NCBI GenBank assembly: GCA_016710525.1
Contig: JADJVQ010000007.1
Location: forward strand, 107,987-171,986
DNA: 64,000 nt
Direction: 5' to 3'
Source of the DNA: Burkholderiaceae bacterium
GTDB lineage: Bacteria; Pseudomonadota; Gammaproteobacteria; Burkholderiales; Burkholderiaceae_E
The stretch's first letter is position 1, and each line of letters begins with the position of its first letter. The position numbers and the translations under genes were made by a program. Below the pieces are notes generated by a model. The model was not told where the DNA came from and did no database searches. It saw only the letters and a list, made by a program, of their open reading frames with translations. Below are positions 1-10,149 of the stretch, piece after piece.

Positions 1-508
1 GCTCGACCTGGTGGCCCGTCTGGGCGCTGATCGGGATCACCTCATCGAAGTCTCGATCGGCCGTCGCCTGGGCAATCAGCTGGCCGACCCGCGCCTTGTC
101 GGCGACCGAATCGATCTTGTTGACAGCCAGGAACAGAGGCCGGCCGGCCGGCAGCAGTGCGGCCATGGTCTTGTCGCCGGCCGTCCAGCCCGATGCGTCA
201 CAGACCATCACGACCACGTCCGCGTCGGCTGCCACCTGCTGGGCTGTCCGGTTCAGCACCCGATTCAAGGCACCCATCGAGCGAGTCTGGTAACCCGGGC
301 TGTCGATGAACAACAGCTGCGCGTCGGGACGCGACAGCACACCGAGGATGCGGTGTCGGGTGGTCTGAGCCTTCTTGGACGTGATCGACAGCTTCTGGCC
401 GACCAGCCGGTTGAGCAGCGTCGACTTGCCCACATTGGGCCGGCCGACGATGGCGACGTAGCCGCAGCGATGTTCGGCGAGTTCGGAGCGTTCGGGTGGT
501 TCGGACAT
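1..508 (-). CDS. era: GTPase Era, N-terminal part (runs off the left edge)
   Basis: Era is an essential GTPase that binds the 3' end of 16S rRNA and helps mature the 30S subunit. The 169 residues present carry the P-loop GRPNVGKS (22-29), the G3 motif DSPG (69-72), the G4 motif NKID (130-133) and a G5-like SAQTG near residue 162, so the GTPase domain is nearly complete. The C-terminal KH RNA-binding domain lies outside the window. The ATG at 508 overlaps the rnc stop in a TGATG junction, which fixes the start and implies translational coupling. The order rnc-era is standard in proteobacteria. Confidence 0.96.
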   Translation of the reverse strand, partial: MSEPPERSELAEHRCGYVAIVGRPNVGKSTLLNRLVGQKLSITSKKAQTTRHRILGVLSRPDAQLLFIDSPGYQTRSMGALNRVLNRTAQQVAADADVVVMVCDASGWTAGDKTMAALLPAGRPLFLAVNKIDSVADKARVGQLIAQATADRDFDEVIPISAQTGHQVE

Positions 509-1266
509 CAGACGGGGTGCGGGTTGGTCATGCCGGCATCGGCCGCGAGGCTGCCTGCGCCGGGTTTGCCGCGAGCGCGACGGGCAGGAGCCGGCTCGAG
601 AGTCTGGGCGTTTTCGAGCGCCTGCTTGGCGGCGGCCTGTTCCGCGGCACGCCGGCTGGCGCCCCGGCCCAGCACGGTGATCGAAAGCTTGGGAATGGCA
701 CATTCGACCTCGAAGGTCTGGCTGTGCGCCGCACCGTGGGTCGCAACCACCGAATAGACCGGCAGCGGCATGCGGCGCCCCTGCAGATACTCCTGCAGCA
801 GGGTCTTGGCATCCTTGCCCAGCGTGCGCGGATCGACGGTCTTGAGCACCGGCGTGTACAGCGCCGCGATCACCGCATGCGCGCTGTCGAAGCCGCCATC
901 GAGAAACACCGCGCCGAACAGCGCCTCGACACAATCGGCCAGGATCGAGGGCCTGCGGAAGCCGCCGCTCTTGGCCTCGCCCTCGCCCAGGCGCAGGTGC
1001 GGACCCAGATCGAGCCGGCCGGCCACCTCGAACAGCGACTGCTGCCGGACCAGGTTGGCGCGTACCCGTGACAGGTCGCCCTCATCGATATCGTGGAACG
1101 CGCGGTACAACAGCGAGGCGATCACGCAGTTCAGGATGCTGTCGCCCAGGAACTCCAGGCGCTCGTTGTTCGGCTGGCCATAGCTGCGATGAGTCAGCGC
1201 CTGCTGCAGCAATGCCGGATCGTCGAAGCGATAGCCGAGCCGCAGCTGCAGGGCGTCCGTGTTCAT
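508..1266 (-). CDS. rnc: Ribonuclease III
   Basis: Endoribonuclease that cleaves double-stranded RNA in rRNA precursors and some mRNAs. The 252-residue product has the family signature ERLEFLGDS at 35-43 with its metal-binding acidic residues, a nuclease domain up to about residue 150 and a C-terminal double-stranded RNA-binding domain (about 155-225, ending in the basic RAAEQAAAKQAL stretch). Length is slightly above the usual 225-230 because of an Ala/Arg-rich tail. It follows the DUF4845 gene by 10 bases and overlaps era by one base, so it sits inside the mucD-lepA-lepB-rnc-era operon. Confidence 0.97.
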   Translation of the reverse strand: MNTDALQLRLGYRFDDPALLQQALTHRSYGQPNNERLEFLGDSILNCVIASLLYRAFHDIDEGDLSRVRANLVRQQSLFEVAGRLDLGPHLRLGEGEAKSGGFRRPSILADCVEALFGAVFLDGGFDSAHAVIAALYTPVLKTVDPRTLGKDAKTLLQEYLQGRRMPLPVYSVVATHGAAHSQTFEVECAIPKLSITVLGRGASRRAAEQAAAKQALENAQTLEPAPARRARGKPGAGSLAADAGMTNPHPV

Positions 1267-1276
1267 CGGGCGCGGC

Positions 1277-1663
1277 TCACTTGCTCGTCGCGTTCGCTTC
1301 GTACTCGAGCAGCAGGCTGGCGTTGGCGACCAGCGGCACTTTTTTCTCGTAGGCGAAGCTGATGGTGACCGAATTGCCGCTCTTGACGATCTTCAGGTCC
1401 TTGCCCGTGATGGACGCGATGTCTTCGATGGCGGAGATCTTGTCGAAAGACTTCTGGATTTCCAGCGGGGCGGTTTCACCCGACGCGGCGATCTTGTCGA
1501 GTGCCCGCTTCGCGGCGAGGTACTCCAGCGCGCTGGGCATCACGCGCATGACCAGAACCACCAGTACGAGCGCGACGACCCCGAAAAAAAGCAACCCGAA
1601 CAGGCTCAGACCGCGCTGGCGGGCCCGCGCGACCGGTTCAATTCGATGACGATTGGGTCTCAT
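1277..1663 (-). CDS. DUF4845 family small membrane protein
   Basis: A 128-residue protein with a basic N-terminus, one strongly hydrophobic segment at about residues 18-40 (GLSLFGLLFFGVVALVLVVL) and a small soluble domain with alternating beta-type pattern. This matches the uncharacterised DUF4845 proteins found between lepB and rnc in betaproteobacteria; location and size, more than motifs, support the call. The basic start followed by GLSLFG resembles a type IV pilin-like prepilin leader, but no clear G/FxxxxE cleavage site is visible. The ATG overlaps the lepB stop (TGATG). Function is unknown; membrane anchoring with a periplasmic domain is inferred. Confidence 0.82.
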   Translation of the reverse strand: MRPNRHRIEPVARARQRGLSLFGLLFFGVVALVLVVLVMRVMPSALEYLAAKRALDKIAASGETAPLEIQKSFDKISAIEDIASITGKDLKIVKSGNSVTISFAYEKKVPLVANASLLLEYEANATSK

Positions 1664-2532
1664 CAGTGAAATCTTCCAATTCGCTTGAAGTCGCCGAAAT
1701 TCATCCAGATGAAGAACGCCCTGCCGACCAGGTTGGCCTCTGGTACAAATCCCCAGAAGCGGCTGTCCAGGCTGTTTTCACGATTGTCGCCCATCACGAA
1801 GTAGTGACCGGGCGGCACCGTGCAACTGACCCCACCCCCCGTGTAGTTGCACTGATCGCGGAAGGGGAAAGCGTTCACGGCACTGATAAAAGACGGTTTA
1901 TCCAATTCTGTCAATATCTTATGGTCGATTTCTCCCAGCTTTTCTGAATATTGCCGGGAGTAGGACAGACGGTCGGAATCGTAGAACTCGCCCGCCGGCG
2001 CCAGGGCCACGTCGGCATCGTTGATGCGAAGTTTCTTGTTTTCGTAGCTGATCTTGTCCCCCGGCAGACCAACCACCCGCTTGATGTAGTCCTGGCTGGG
2101 ATTCTGGGGATAGCGAAATACCATGACGTCGCCGCGCATCGGGCTGCCCACGTCGATGATCTTGGTGTGAACCACCGGCAGACGCACGCCATAGCTGAAC
2201 TTGTTGACGAGAATGAGGTCGCCGATCAGCAGGGTCGGGATCATCGAACCCGACGGAATCTTGAAGGGTTCGACCAGGAAGGAGCGCAGAAAGAACACCA
2301 CCGCGATGACGGGGAACAGGCCCGCGGTGTATTCGAGCCAGAGCGGCTGGCGCAGCGCATCGCGGACCACCGCTTCGCGGGCGGCACCCGAGTCGCTGAC
2401 CCGCTGGTGCGCCGGCAGCGCAGCCTGCTGGTCATCGAATGCTTTCGCCCGCTGGACGGCCGTGCGCCGGCGCGCCGGCAGGAAGTGGAATCGCTCGGCC
2501 AGCCAGGCCGAGAAGCAGACCACCAGCAGCAC
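1663..2532 (-). CDS. lepB: Signal peptidase I
   Basis: Inner-membrane serine protease that removes signal peptides from Sec and Tat substrates. Counting from the GTG at 2532, the catalytic Ser96 lies in PSGSM after a transmembrane segment (about 70-90), the general base Lys151 is in YIKRV, and the GDNRENSLDSR box lies near the C-terminus. The N-terminal hydrophobic helix appears cut short by the GTG start. The frame stays open upstream through LNFALILFV, and homologues usually begin with MNFAL..., so the true start may be the CTG at 2556, preceded by GGACGAG. The gene ends in a TGATG overlap with DUF4845. Confidence 0.95.
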   Translation of the reverse strand: MLLVVCFSAWLAERFHFLPARRRTAVQRAKAFDDQQAALPAHQRVSDSGAAREAVVRDALRQPLWLEYTAGLFPVIAVVFFLRSFLVEPFKIPSGSMIPTLLIGDLILVNKFSYGVRLPVVHTKIIDVGSPMRGDVMVFRYPQNPSQDYIKRVVGLPGDKISYENKKLRINDADVALAPAGEFYDSDRLSYSRQYSEKLGEIDHKILTELDKPSFISAVNAFPFRDQCNYTGGGVSCTVPPGHYFVMGDNRENSLDSRFWGFVPEANLVGRAFFIWMNFGDFKRIGRFH

Positions 2533-2595
2533 GAACAGGATCAGCGCAAAGTTCAGAGGGCTCGTCCGCCATGATTGAGGGTCGCGGGGAACGGC

Positions 2596-4389
<1,794 letters not shown>

Positions 4390-4395
4390 GGAGCC

Positions 4396-4426
4396 AAAAA
4401 ATCAAAGGCGCGCCGGAGGGCGCGCC
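4396..4426 (-). terminator. Rho-independent terminator between mucD and lepA
   Basis: On the minus strand a perfect 8-bp stem GGCGCGCC with a CTCC loop (plus-strand 4407-4426) is followed by TTTGATTTTTT. It lies after the mucD stop and just before the lepA start, so it can end or attenuate mucD transcription and partly uncouple lepA. Confidence 0.8.
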
Positions 4427-4471
4427 GACCTTGCATTCTAACAGCGGCGGGGACCGGAACCGCCCCGCCGG

Positions 4472-5900
4472 TCAGCGTGCCGGCGCCAGCGCCGGCGAGG
4501 GGCGCAAGGGAACGAAGGTTGCGCTTTCGCCGCGGCGCACCAGCACGACATGCGTCTTGCCCTTGTCGAGCTTGGCCGTCAGTTCGTTGAACTGCCGGGC
4601 GCTGGTGATGTCCTGGTTGTTCAATGACAAGATCAGATCGCCCTGGCGCAGCCCGGCACGCGCACCAACCCCGTCGACCGACTCGACCAGCACGCCGTGC
4701 TTGACCTTCAGCTGGCCCTTGCGCTCTTCGGGGATGTCGATCACGCCGATCCCCAGCGCATTGGCGGCGGCCGGCGCCGGCTGCGCCCCCGACCCGGGCG
4801 AGCCCGGGCGCTGGGCCCGCTGGGCCCGGTCGGGTTCGGTTTCGGCCACCGTCACCTGCAAATCGCGGGAGGCACCTTTGCGCCAGACCTGCAGCGTCAC
4901 CCGCGCGCCCGGCTTGGTGCCACCGACCAGACGCGGCAGGTCGCTGGAGCGCTCGATCGGCTTGCCATCGAATCGCTGGATGATGTCGCCCTCTTCGACG
5001 CCACCCTTGGCAGCGGGCCCGCCTGCCTCGACATTGCGCACCAGTGCGCCCGCCGCCCGGGTCAGGCCCAGCGGTTCGGCGATGTCCTTGGTCACTTCGG
5101 CGATGCCCACACCGATGCGCCCGCGCACCACCCGGCCCGACGACTTGAGCTGGTCGGCCACCCGGATCGCCTCGTCGATGGGGATCGCAAACGAGATGCC
5201 CATGAATCCGCCGGTGCGGCTGTAGATCTGGGAATTGATGCCCGCCACCTCGCCGCGCATGTTGAGCAGCGGCCCGCCCGAATTGCCCGGATTGACCGCC
5301 ACATCCGTCTGGATGAACGGCAGGTAGTCTCCCGTCTCGCGCCCCTTGGCCGAGACGATGCCCGCGGTGACCGTATTCTCCAGCCCGAAGGGCGAACCGA
5401 TCGCCAGCACCCATTCGCCCACGCGAACCCGGTTCGAATCGCCGATCGCCAGCCGTGGCAGGCTGGCGGCCTCGATCTTGACCAGGGCGACGTCGGTGCG
5501 GCGGTCGGAGCCGACCACCCTGCCCTTGAACTCGCGCTTGTCGGTCAGGGTGACGTAGATCTCGTCGGCTCCCTCGACCACATGATGATTGGTCAGGATG
5601 AATCCATCGCCGGAAATCACGAACCCGGAACCCACTGCGGGAAGAAGCGCCGGAAGAATTCGTAGAACGGGTCGTTCTCGTCCATGCCCTTCGGGCATCT
5701 GGAAGCCGGCTGCTCGCCGGCGCCGCCCCGGGGCGGGAGCGTTCGGTGGTGCGGATGTTCACGACCGCGGGCCCGGCCTTCTCGACCAGGTCGGCAAAAT
5801 CGGGCAGGTCACGCGCCTGCGCATCGGCCAGCGGCGCGAACAGCAGGCCATTTAACCCGCAGACGACGGATATCAGGACGAAAAGTCTCTTGGTGTTCAT
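4472..5900 (-). CDS. mucD: DegQ/MucD-type periplasmic serine endoprotease (two frameshifts)
   Basis: HtrA-family periplasmic protease/chaperone for misfolded envelope proteins. The reading begins at 5900 with a signal peptide (MNTKRLF...LADAQA) and a segment reaching AVVNIRTTERSRPG. It then needs a shift near 5715-5725 into the frame reading MDENDPFYEFFRRFFPQ, and a second near 5640 into the frame that carries the catalytic His (TNHHVV), Asp (RRTDVAL), Ser (GNSGGPL) and two PDZ domains. Two one-base deletions account for both shifts and give about 476 residues, the family norm. As sequenced, translation from the native start would be cut short. A sequencing error is more likely than decay because the whole protein is conserved around the breaks. 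Confidence 0.9.
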
Positions 5901-6073
5901 GCGAATACCATGCGAAGGAAAAGAACGGATTGGAGCGGGAGTTGGGGCCGGGTGCAGCCGAATTCAAGACCCGGATGATACGGGGTCCTGGCGGCTTCTC
6001 CCCCGCGCCGACGGCCGGATCCCGGGGCGAGCGGCGCAACGGCGGCGTGGCTTTGGCGCTTTGCCGCCGTGCA

Positions 6074-6546
6074 TCACGATCGGGAACCACGGCGCAGCCA
6101 GGTGACCCAGGCCGCCGCCTTGATCCATTCTGTGTCGTCCGCAAGATCGACGCCTGACAGCAGCCGATACCGGTGCCCGTCAGCCAGTGCATCGACCCAA
6201 AGCACACCCAGCGCCCGGTGAACATGGCGAATATCCAGCGGGATCGCCAGCCCGGCCGCCGGGCGCAGAAAGGCGCTGCCGAGCGAATCCACGCACAGGT
6301 GGGCGCCGGTCGCGCCGTGCAGCGGCGCCAGCGTCCCGAGCCGCCGCAGCACGGGAGGGGCTGCCAGGGCCAGAAGCGCGACCCCCAGGATCAGTCCGCC
6401 ATCCAGCCGCTGGCCGATGGCATCCCGATGCCGAACACGCCATGGACGCTTGCGACTGCGCCCAGCACACCACACGCGCGGCACAGCCGGCCGGCCCAGC
6501 GGACCCGCCGGCTGCGGCCGACGGGCAGTTCGAGCCACAAAGACAC
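6074..6546 (-). CDS. Possible CptA/YgfX-like membrane protein (one frameshift)
   Basis: Downstream of fabF on the same strand, a GTG at 6546 opens a frame (SLWLELPVGRSRRVRW...) that stops at SGWMAD near 6395. The protein-like character continues in a second frame (LILGVALLALAA ... to the stop at 6074). Joined by a one-base correction this gives about 157 residues with two hydrophobic helices and a beta-rich C-terminus ending in WIKAAAWVTWLR. That layout resembles the YgfX/CptA family, whose genes often follow fabF in betaproteobacteria. No catalytic motif supports it. The downstream 5901-6073 holds no gene I can recognise. Confidence 0.4.
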
Positions 6547-6585
6547 GCCGGCGGCCGATCGAGTCGAGGGGCAGCCCGCGGGGCG

Positions 6586-7825
6586 TCAGACGCGTCGCAT
6601 GACCAGGGTGCCGTTGGTTCCGCCGAACCCGAACGAGTTGGACAGCGCGACATCGATCTTCATCTGTCGTGCCTCATTGGCACAATAGTCGAGATCGCAG
6701 GCGGGATCCTGGTTGAAGATGTTGATGGTCGGCGGCGAGATCTGGTGGTGCACCGCCAGAGCCGTGAAAACAGCCTCGACACCGCCCGCAGCCCCCAGCA
6801 GGTGTCCCGTCATGGACTTGGTGGAATTGACCACCAGCTTGCGCGCCGCATCGCCCATTGCCCGCTTCACCGCGACCGTTTCGGCGATATCGCCCAGGGG
6901 TGTCGAGGTGCCGTGCGCATTGATGTACTGCACTTCATCGGGATTCACGCCCGCGCTGCGCAAGGCCTGACGCATGCCACGTGACGGGCCTTCGCCGTCT
7001 TCGGCGGGTGCCGTGATGTGGTGAGCATCGGCGCTAAGCCCATATCCGGCCAGTTCGGCATAGATGCGGGCTCCGCGGCGCTTGGCATGCTCGTACTCTT
7101 CGAGCACCAGCACGCCCCCTCCTTCGCCCAGCACGAAGCCATCGCGATCCTTGTCGAAGGGGCGACTGGCGGTGGCCGGATCATCGTTGCGGGTCGACAG
7201 CGCCCGCATCGAGGCGAATCCGCCAATTCCGAGCGGCGACACGGTGGACTCGGCCCCACCGGCCAGCATGACATCGACGTCGCCGTACTGAATCATCCGA
7301 CCCGCCTCACCGATCGAATGCGTGCCCGGTGGTGCAGGCAGAGACGATGGCGAACGACGGCCCCTTCAGACCCAGCATGATCGACAGTTGTCCCGAGATC
7401 ATGTTGATGATCGAACCGGGCACGAAAAACGGCGAGATACGCCTTGGGCCGCGATTCATGAAATCGGTGTGGTTCTCTTCGATCATCGGCAGGCCGCCAA
7501 TGCCCGAACTCACCACCGCGCCGATGCGCTCGGCGTTGCTCGCCGTCACCGTCAGGCCCGAATCGCGCAGCGCCTGGACGCCGGCAGCGATGCCGTAGTG
7601 GATGAAGGTATCGAAGTGCCGAGCCTCCTTGGCGGGAAGGTACTCGGTGATATCGAAGCCCCGAACCTCGCCGGCGATCTGGGCGGAGAAGGCCGCGGTA
7701 TCGAATCGGGTGATCCGATCGATACCGGAACGACCCGCGATCAGATTCGACCAGGCGCTCGAGACCTCGTTGCCAATGGGGCTGACGATGCCCATACCGG
7801 TGATGACGACGCGACGACCACTCAC
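6586..7825 (-). CDS. fabF: 3-oxoacyl-[acyl-carrier-protein] synthase II (one-base frameshift)
   Basis: Condensing enzyme that elongates acyl-ACP with malonyl-ACP in type II fatty acid synthesis. The first 172 codons include the nucleophile Cys164 (SACTTG) and then run out of frame. The rest, including the catalytic His in NAHGTSTPLGD and the KSMTGHLLGAAGG box, lies in the next frame to 6586. Removing one base from the CCC run at 7325-7327 turns GHAFDR-stop into GTHSIGEAGR, the expected family sequence, and gives 412 residues. fabF is normally required with acpP upstream, so an assembly error is the simplest explanation. Confidence 0.95.
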
Positions 7826-7853
7826 AGGGATCTCCTTGCCGCAGGTCGCAGAC

Positions 7854-8093
7854 TCAACCCTTGGAATGCGACTTGATGTAATCGACAGCTTGCTGGACCG
7901 TGGTGATCTTCTCGGCTTCTTCGTCCGGGATCTCGGTCTCGAATTCGTCTTCGAGCGCCATCACGAGCTCGACGGTGTCGAGCGAGTCGGCACCCAGATC
8001 GTCGACGAACGACGACTCGATCTTGATGTCGGCTTCGTTCACGCCGAGTTGTTCGGCCACGATCTTCTTGACGCGCTGTTCGATATTTTCCAT
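7854..8093 (-). CDS. acpP: Acyl carrier protein
   Basis: A 79-residue acidic protein that carries growing acyl chains on a 4'-phosphopantetheine arm attached to Ser37 in the motif LGADSLDTVEL. Length and sequence are typical of bacterial AcpP. A TCTTGCTCCTC stretch on the plus strand (AGGAGCAAGA on the coding strand) just before the ATG gives a good ribosome binding site. fabF follows after 28 bases. The stretch of 287 bases upstream, between acpP and fabG, is non-coding and probably holds a dedicated acpP promoter, as high expression of this gene usually requires. Confidence 0.98.
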   Translation of the reverse strand: MENIEQRVKKIVAEQLGVNEADIKIESSFVDDLGADSLDTVELVMALEDEFETEIPDEEAEKITTVQQAVDYIKSHSKG

Positions 8094-8222
8094 TTGTCTT
8101 GCTCCTCTGTGCGAGCCACGTGAGAACCGTGTCTCTGATGTTGATTGACTTGCTATTCACCGGCCGCCGCGCTTTGTCTGCAACGCCGGCCGGTCGCCCG
8201 TCCACGATCATGAACGGCGCGG

Positions 8223-8228
8223 ATTCTA
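8223..8228 (-). promoter_or_regulatory. Candidate -10 element of an acpP promoter
   Basis: On the minus strand the sequence CTGATAGAATCC offers a TAGAAT hexamer about 130 bases before the acpP ATG, within the 287-base non-coding stretch 8094-8380. No convincing -35 hexamer is present at the right spacing, so the call rests on the -10 match and on the gap in an otherwise tightly packed gene cluster. Confidence 0.35.
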
Positions 8229-8380
8229 TCAGTTAGCCGCCGCTTTCGAGCCAGCCGCTCGGACGAGGCCATTGGTCCGATTGCCATGCGACACCGGAGC
8301 GCGGCAGACTGGCGCCATCCGTGTCGGCTTTGCCGCGCTACAGCAGCGTATCGCAGGCAAATCAGCGCAATCCGAATCGA

Positions 8381-9136
8381 TCATTCCATGTACATCCCGC
8401 CATTGACATGCAGGGTCACACCACTCACGTAGCCTGCCTGCGGCCCCGCCAGATAGGCAACCGCACCGGCCACATCCTGCGCGAGCCCGAAGCGCCCGGC
8501 CGGAATGTTCTGCATCAGCGCGGCTGTCTGCTCGGGCGTAAGCGCCCGTGTCATGTCGGTGTCGATGAACCCCGGCGCCACGCAGTTGACCGTGATGTTG
8601 CGGCTGCCCAGTTCACGCGCCAGTGCACGCGTCATGCCCGCCACGCCCGCCTTCGCAGCGGCATAGTTCGCCTGACCGGCATTGCCGCTCGAACCCACGA
8701 CCGACGTGATGTTGACGATCCGTCCGTATCGCGCCTTCATCATCGGGCGCATGACCAATCGGCAAAGCCGGAACACAGCCGACAGATTGGTGTCGATGAC
8801 CGATGCCCATTCGTCGTCCTTCATCCGCATGGCCAGATTGTCACGCGTGATTCCCGCATTATTGACCAGGACGGAGGGTGCGCCGCAGCTCTTGTGCATC
8901 TCGTCGATGACGGCCTCGGCTCGGGCGGCATCGGTCACATCCAGCACCACGCCACGGCCGGCCAACCCCGCCTGCTCCAGGGCCGCCGTGATGGCGTCCG
9001 CGCCAGCTGCCGACGTGGCTGTGCCGACGACGAAGGCCCCCAGGCGACCCAGTTCCAGGGCGATGCCATGGCCAATGCCGCGCGAGGCGCCGGTCACCAG
9101 CGCCACCTGACCCTGAAAGGCGGCCGCCGTACTCAT
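8381..9136 (-). CDS. fabG: 3-oxoacyl-[acyl-carrier-protein] reductase
   Basis: NADPH-dependent short-chain dehydrogenase that reduces 3-oxoacyl-ACP. The 251-residue product shows the cofactor motif TGASRGIG (15-22), the NNAG motif (92-95) and the catalytic set Ser145, Tyr158 and Lys162 (YAAAK). Its ATG overlaps the fabD stop by four bases (ATGA), consistent with coupled translation within fabH-fabD-fabG. The cluster context separates it from the many other SDR-family enzymes. Confidence 0.97.
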   Translation of the reverse strand: MSTAAAFQGQVALVTGASRGIGHGIALELGRLGAFVVGTATSAAGADAITAALEQAGLAGRGVVLDVTDAARAEAVIDEMHKSCGAPSVLVNNAGITRDNLAMRMKDDEWASVIDTNLSAVFRLCRLVMRPMMKARYGRIVNITSVVGSSGNAGQANYAAAKAGVAGMTRALARELGSRNITVNCVAPGFIDTDMTRALTPEQTAALMQNIPAGRFGLAQDVAGAVAYLAGPQAGYVSGVTLHVNGGMYME

Positions 9137-10077
9137 GCGCCCGCCCCGCGCACCGCCTGCAGGGCCGCCTCCAGTGATGCGGGATCCTGCACGGCCAGTG
9201 CCTTGATCGATTTGTCGATGCGGGGGATGAGACCGGTCAGCACTTTGCCCGGGCCGAACTCGATCACCTGGTCGACCCCGATCGACTTCAGCCGCTGCAC
9301 GACCTCGACCCAGCGCACCGGCGAAGACGCCTGGCGCACCAGCGCATCGATGATCCGCGACGGCTCCTGCTCGATGGCGACATCGACGTTGTTGACCAGA
9401 CTGATCCGCGGGGGCACGAGGGCGACATCGGCCAGCGCCACCTTCAGGCGCGCCCCGGCCGGCGCCAGCAGCGTCGAATGAAAGGGTGCCGAGACCGCCA
9501 GGGGCAGCGCCCGCTTGGCGCCAGCCTGCTTGGCCTTCTCGCAGGCCCGCTCGACTGCCGCTTTGTGTCCCGCGATCACGACCTGCGCCGGCGCATTGAA
9601 GTTCACCGCCTCGACGACTTCGCTGGCCGAGGCAGCCGCCGCACAGGCGGCGCGCACCGCCTCATCGTCCAGCCCCATGATCACGGCCATGCCGCCCGTG
9701 CCGACCGGCACCGCCTCCTGCATGGCTTGCGCCCGCAGGCGCACCAGCCTGACGGCCTGCGCGAGCGGAAGCGATCCCGCGGCGACCAATGCCGTGTATT
9801 CGCCCAGGCTGTGTCCCGCAACCGCCACGGCTTCGGGGCCGCCGGCGGCGCGCCAGGCGGCGCAGCATGCGTAACCTGCCACCAGCATCGCAGGCTGGGT
9901 ATTGACCGTCAGGGCCAGGCTCTCGGCCGGCCCTTTGGCAATCATGTCGCTGAGCGGTTCGCCCAGAGCGGCGTCTGCCTGCGCCAGGATATCGGCCACC
10001 ACGGGATTGCCCGCAAAAGCGTCGAGCATGCCTACCGCTTGGGAGCCCTGGCCTGGAAAAACGAATGCGATCGTCAT
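9133..10077 (-). CDS. fabD: Malonyl-CoA-acyl carrier protein transacylase
   Basis: Transfers malonyl from CoA to ACP to supply the elongation substrate. The 314-residue protein starts MTIAFVFPGQGSQ, carries the nucleophile Ser90 in GHSLGEY and later the catalytic His of APFHS near residue 200. It lies 72 bases after fabH and overlaps fabG by four bases. Length matches the family. Confidence 0.98.
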   Translation of the reverse strand: MTIAFVFPGQGSQAVGMLDAFAGNPVVADILAQADAALGEPLSDMIAKGPAESLALTVNTQPAMLVAGYACCAAWRAAGGPEAVAVAGHSLGEYTALVAAGSLPLAQAVRLVRLRAQAMQEAVPVGTGGMAVIMGLDDEAVRAACAAAASASEVVEAVNFNAPAQVVIAGHKAAVERACEKAKQAGAKRALPLAVSAPFHSTLLAPAGARLKVALADVALVPPRISLVNNVDVAIEQEPSRIIDALVRQASSPVRWVEVVQRLKSIGVDQVIEFGPGKVLTGLIPRIDKSIKALAVQDPASLEAALQAVRGAGA

Positions 10078-10149
10078 GTGCGTTATTTGTCGATGAGCGC
10101 GCCGCTGGCGCGAAAAGACAGGGCGGTTTCGGGCCGGCCCTGGCGTCGG

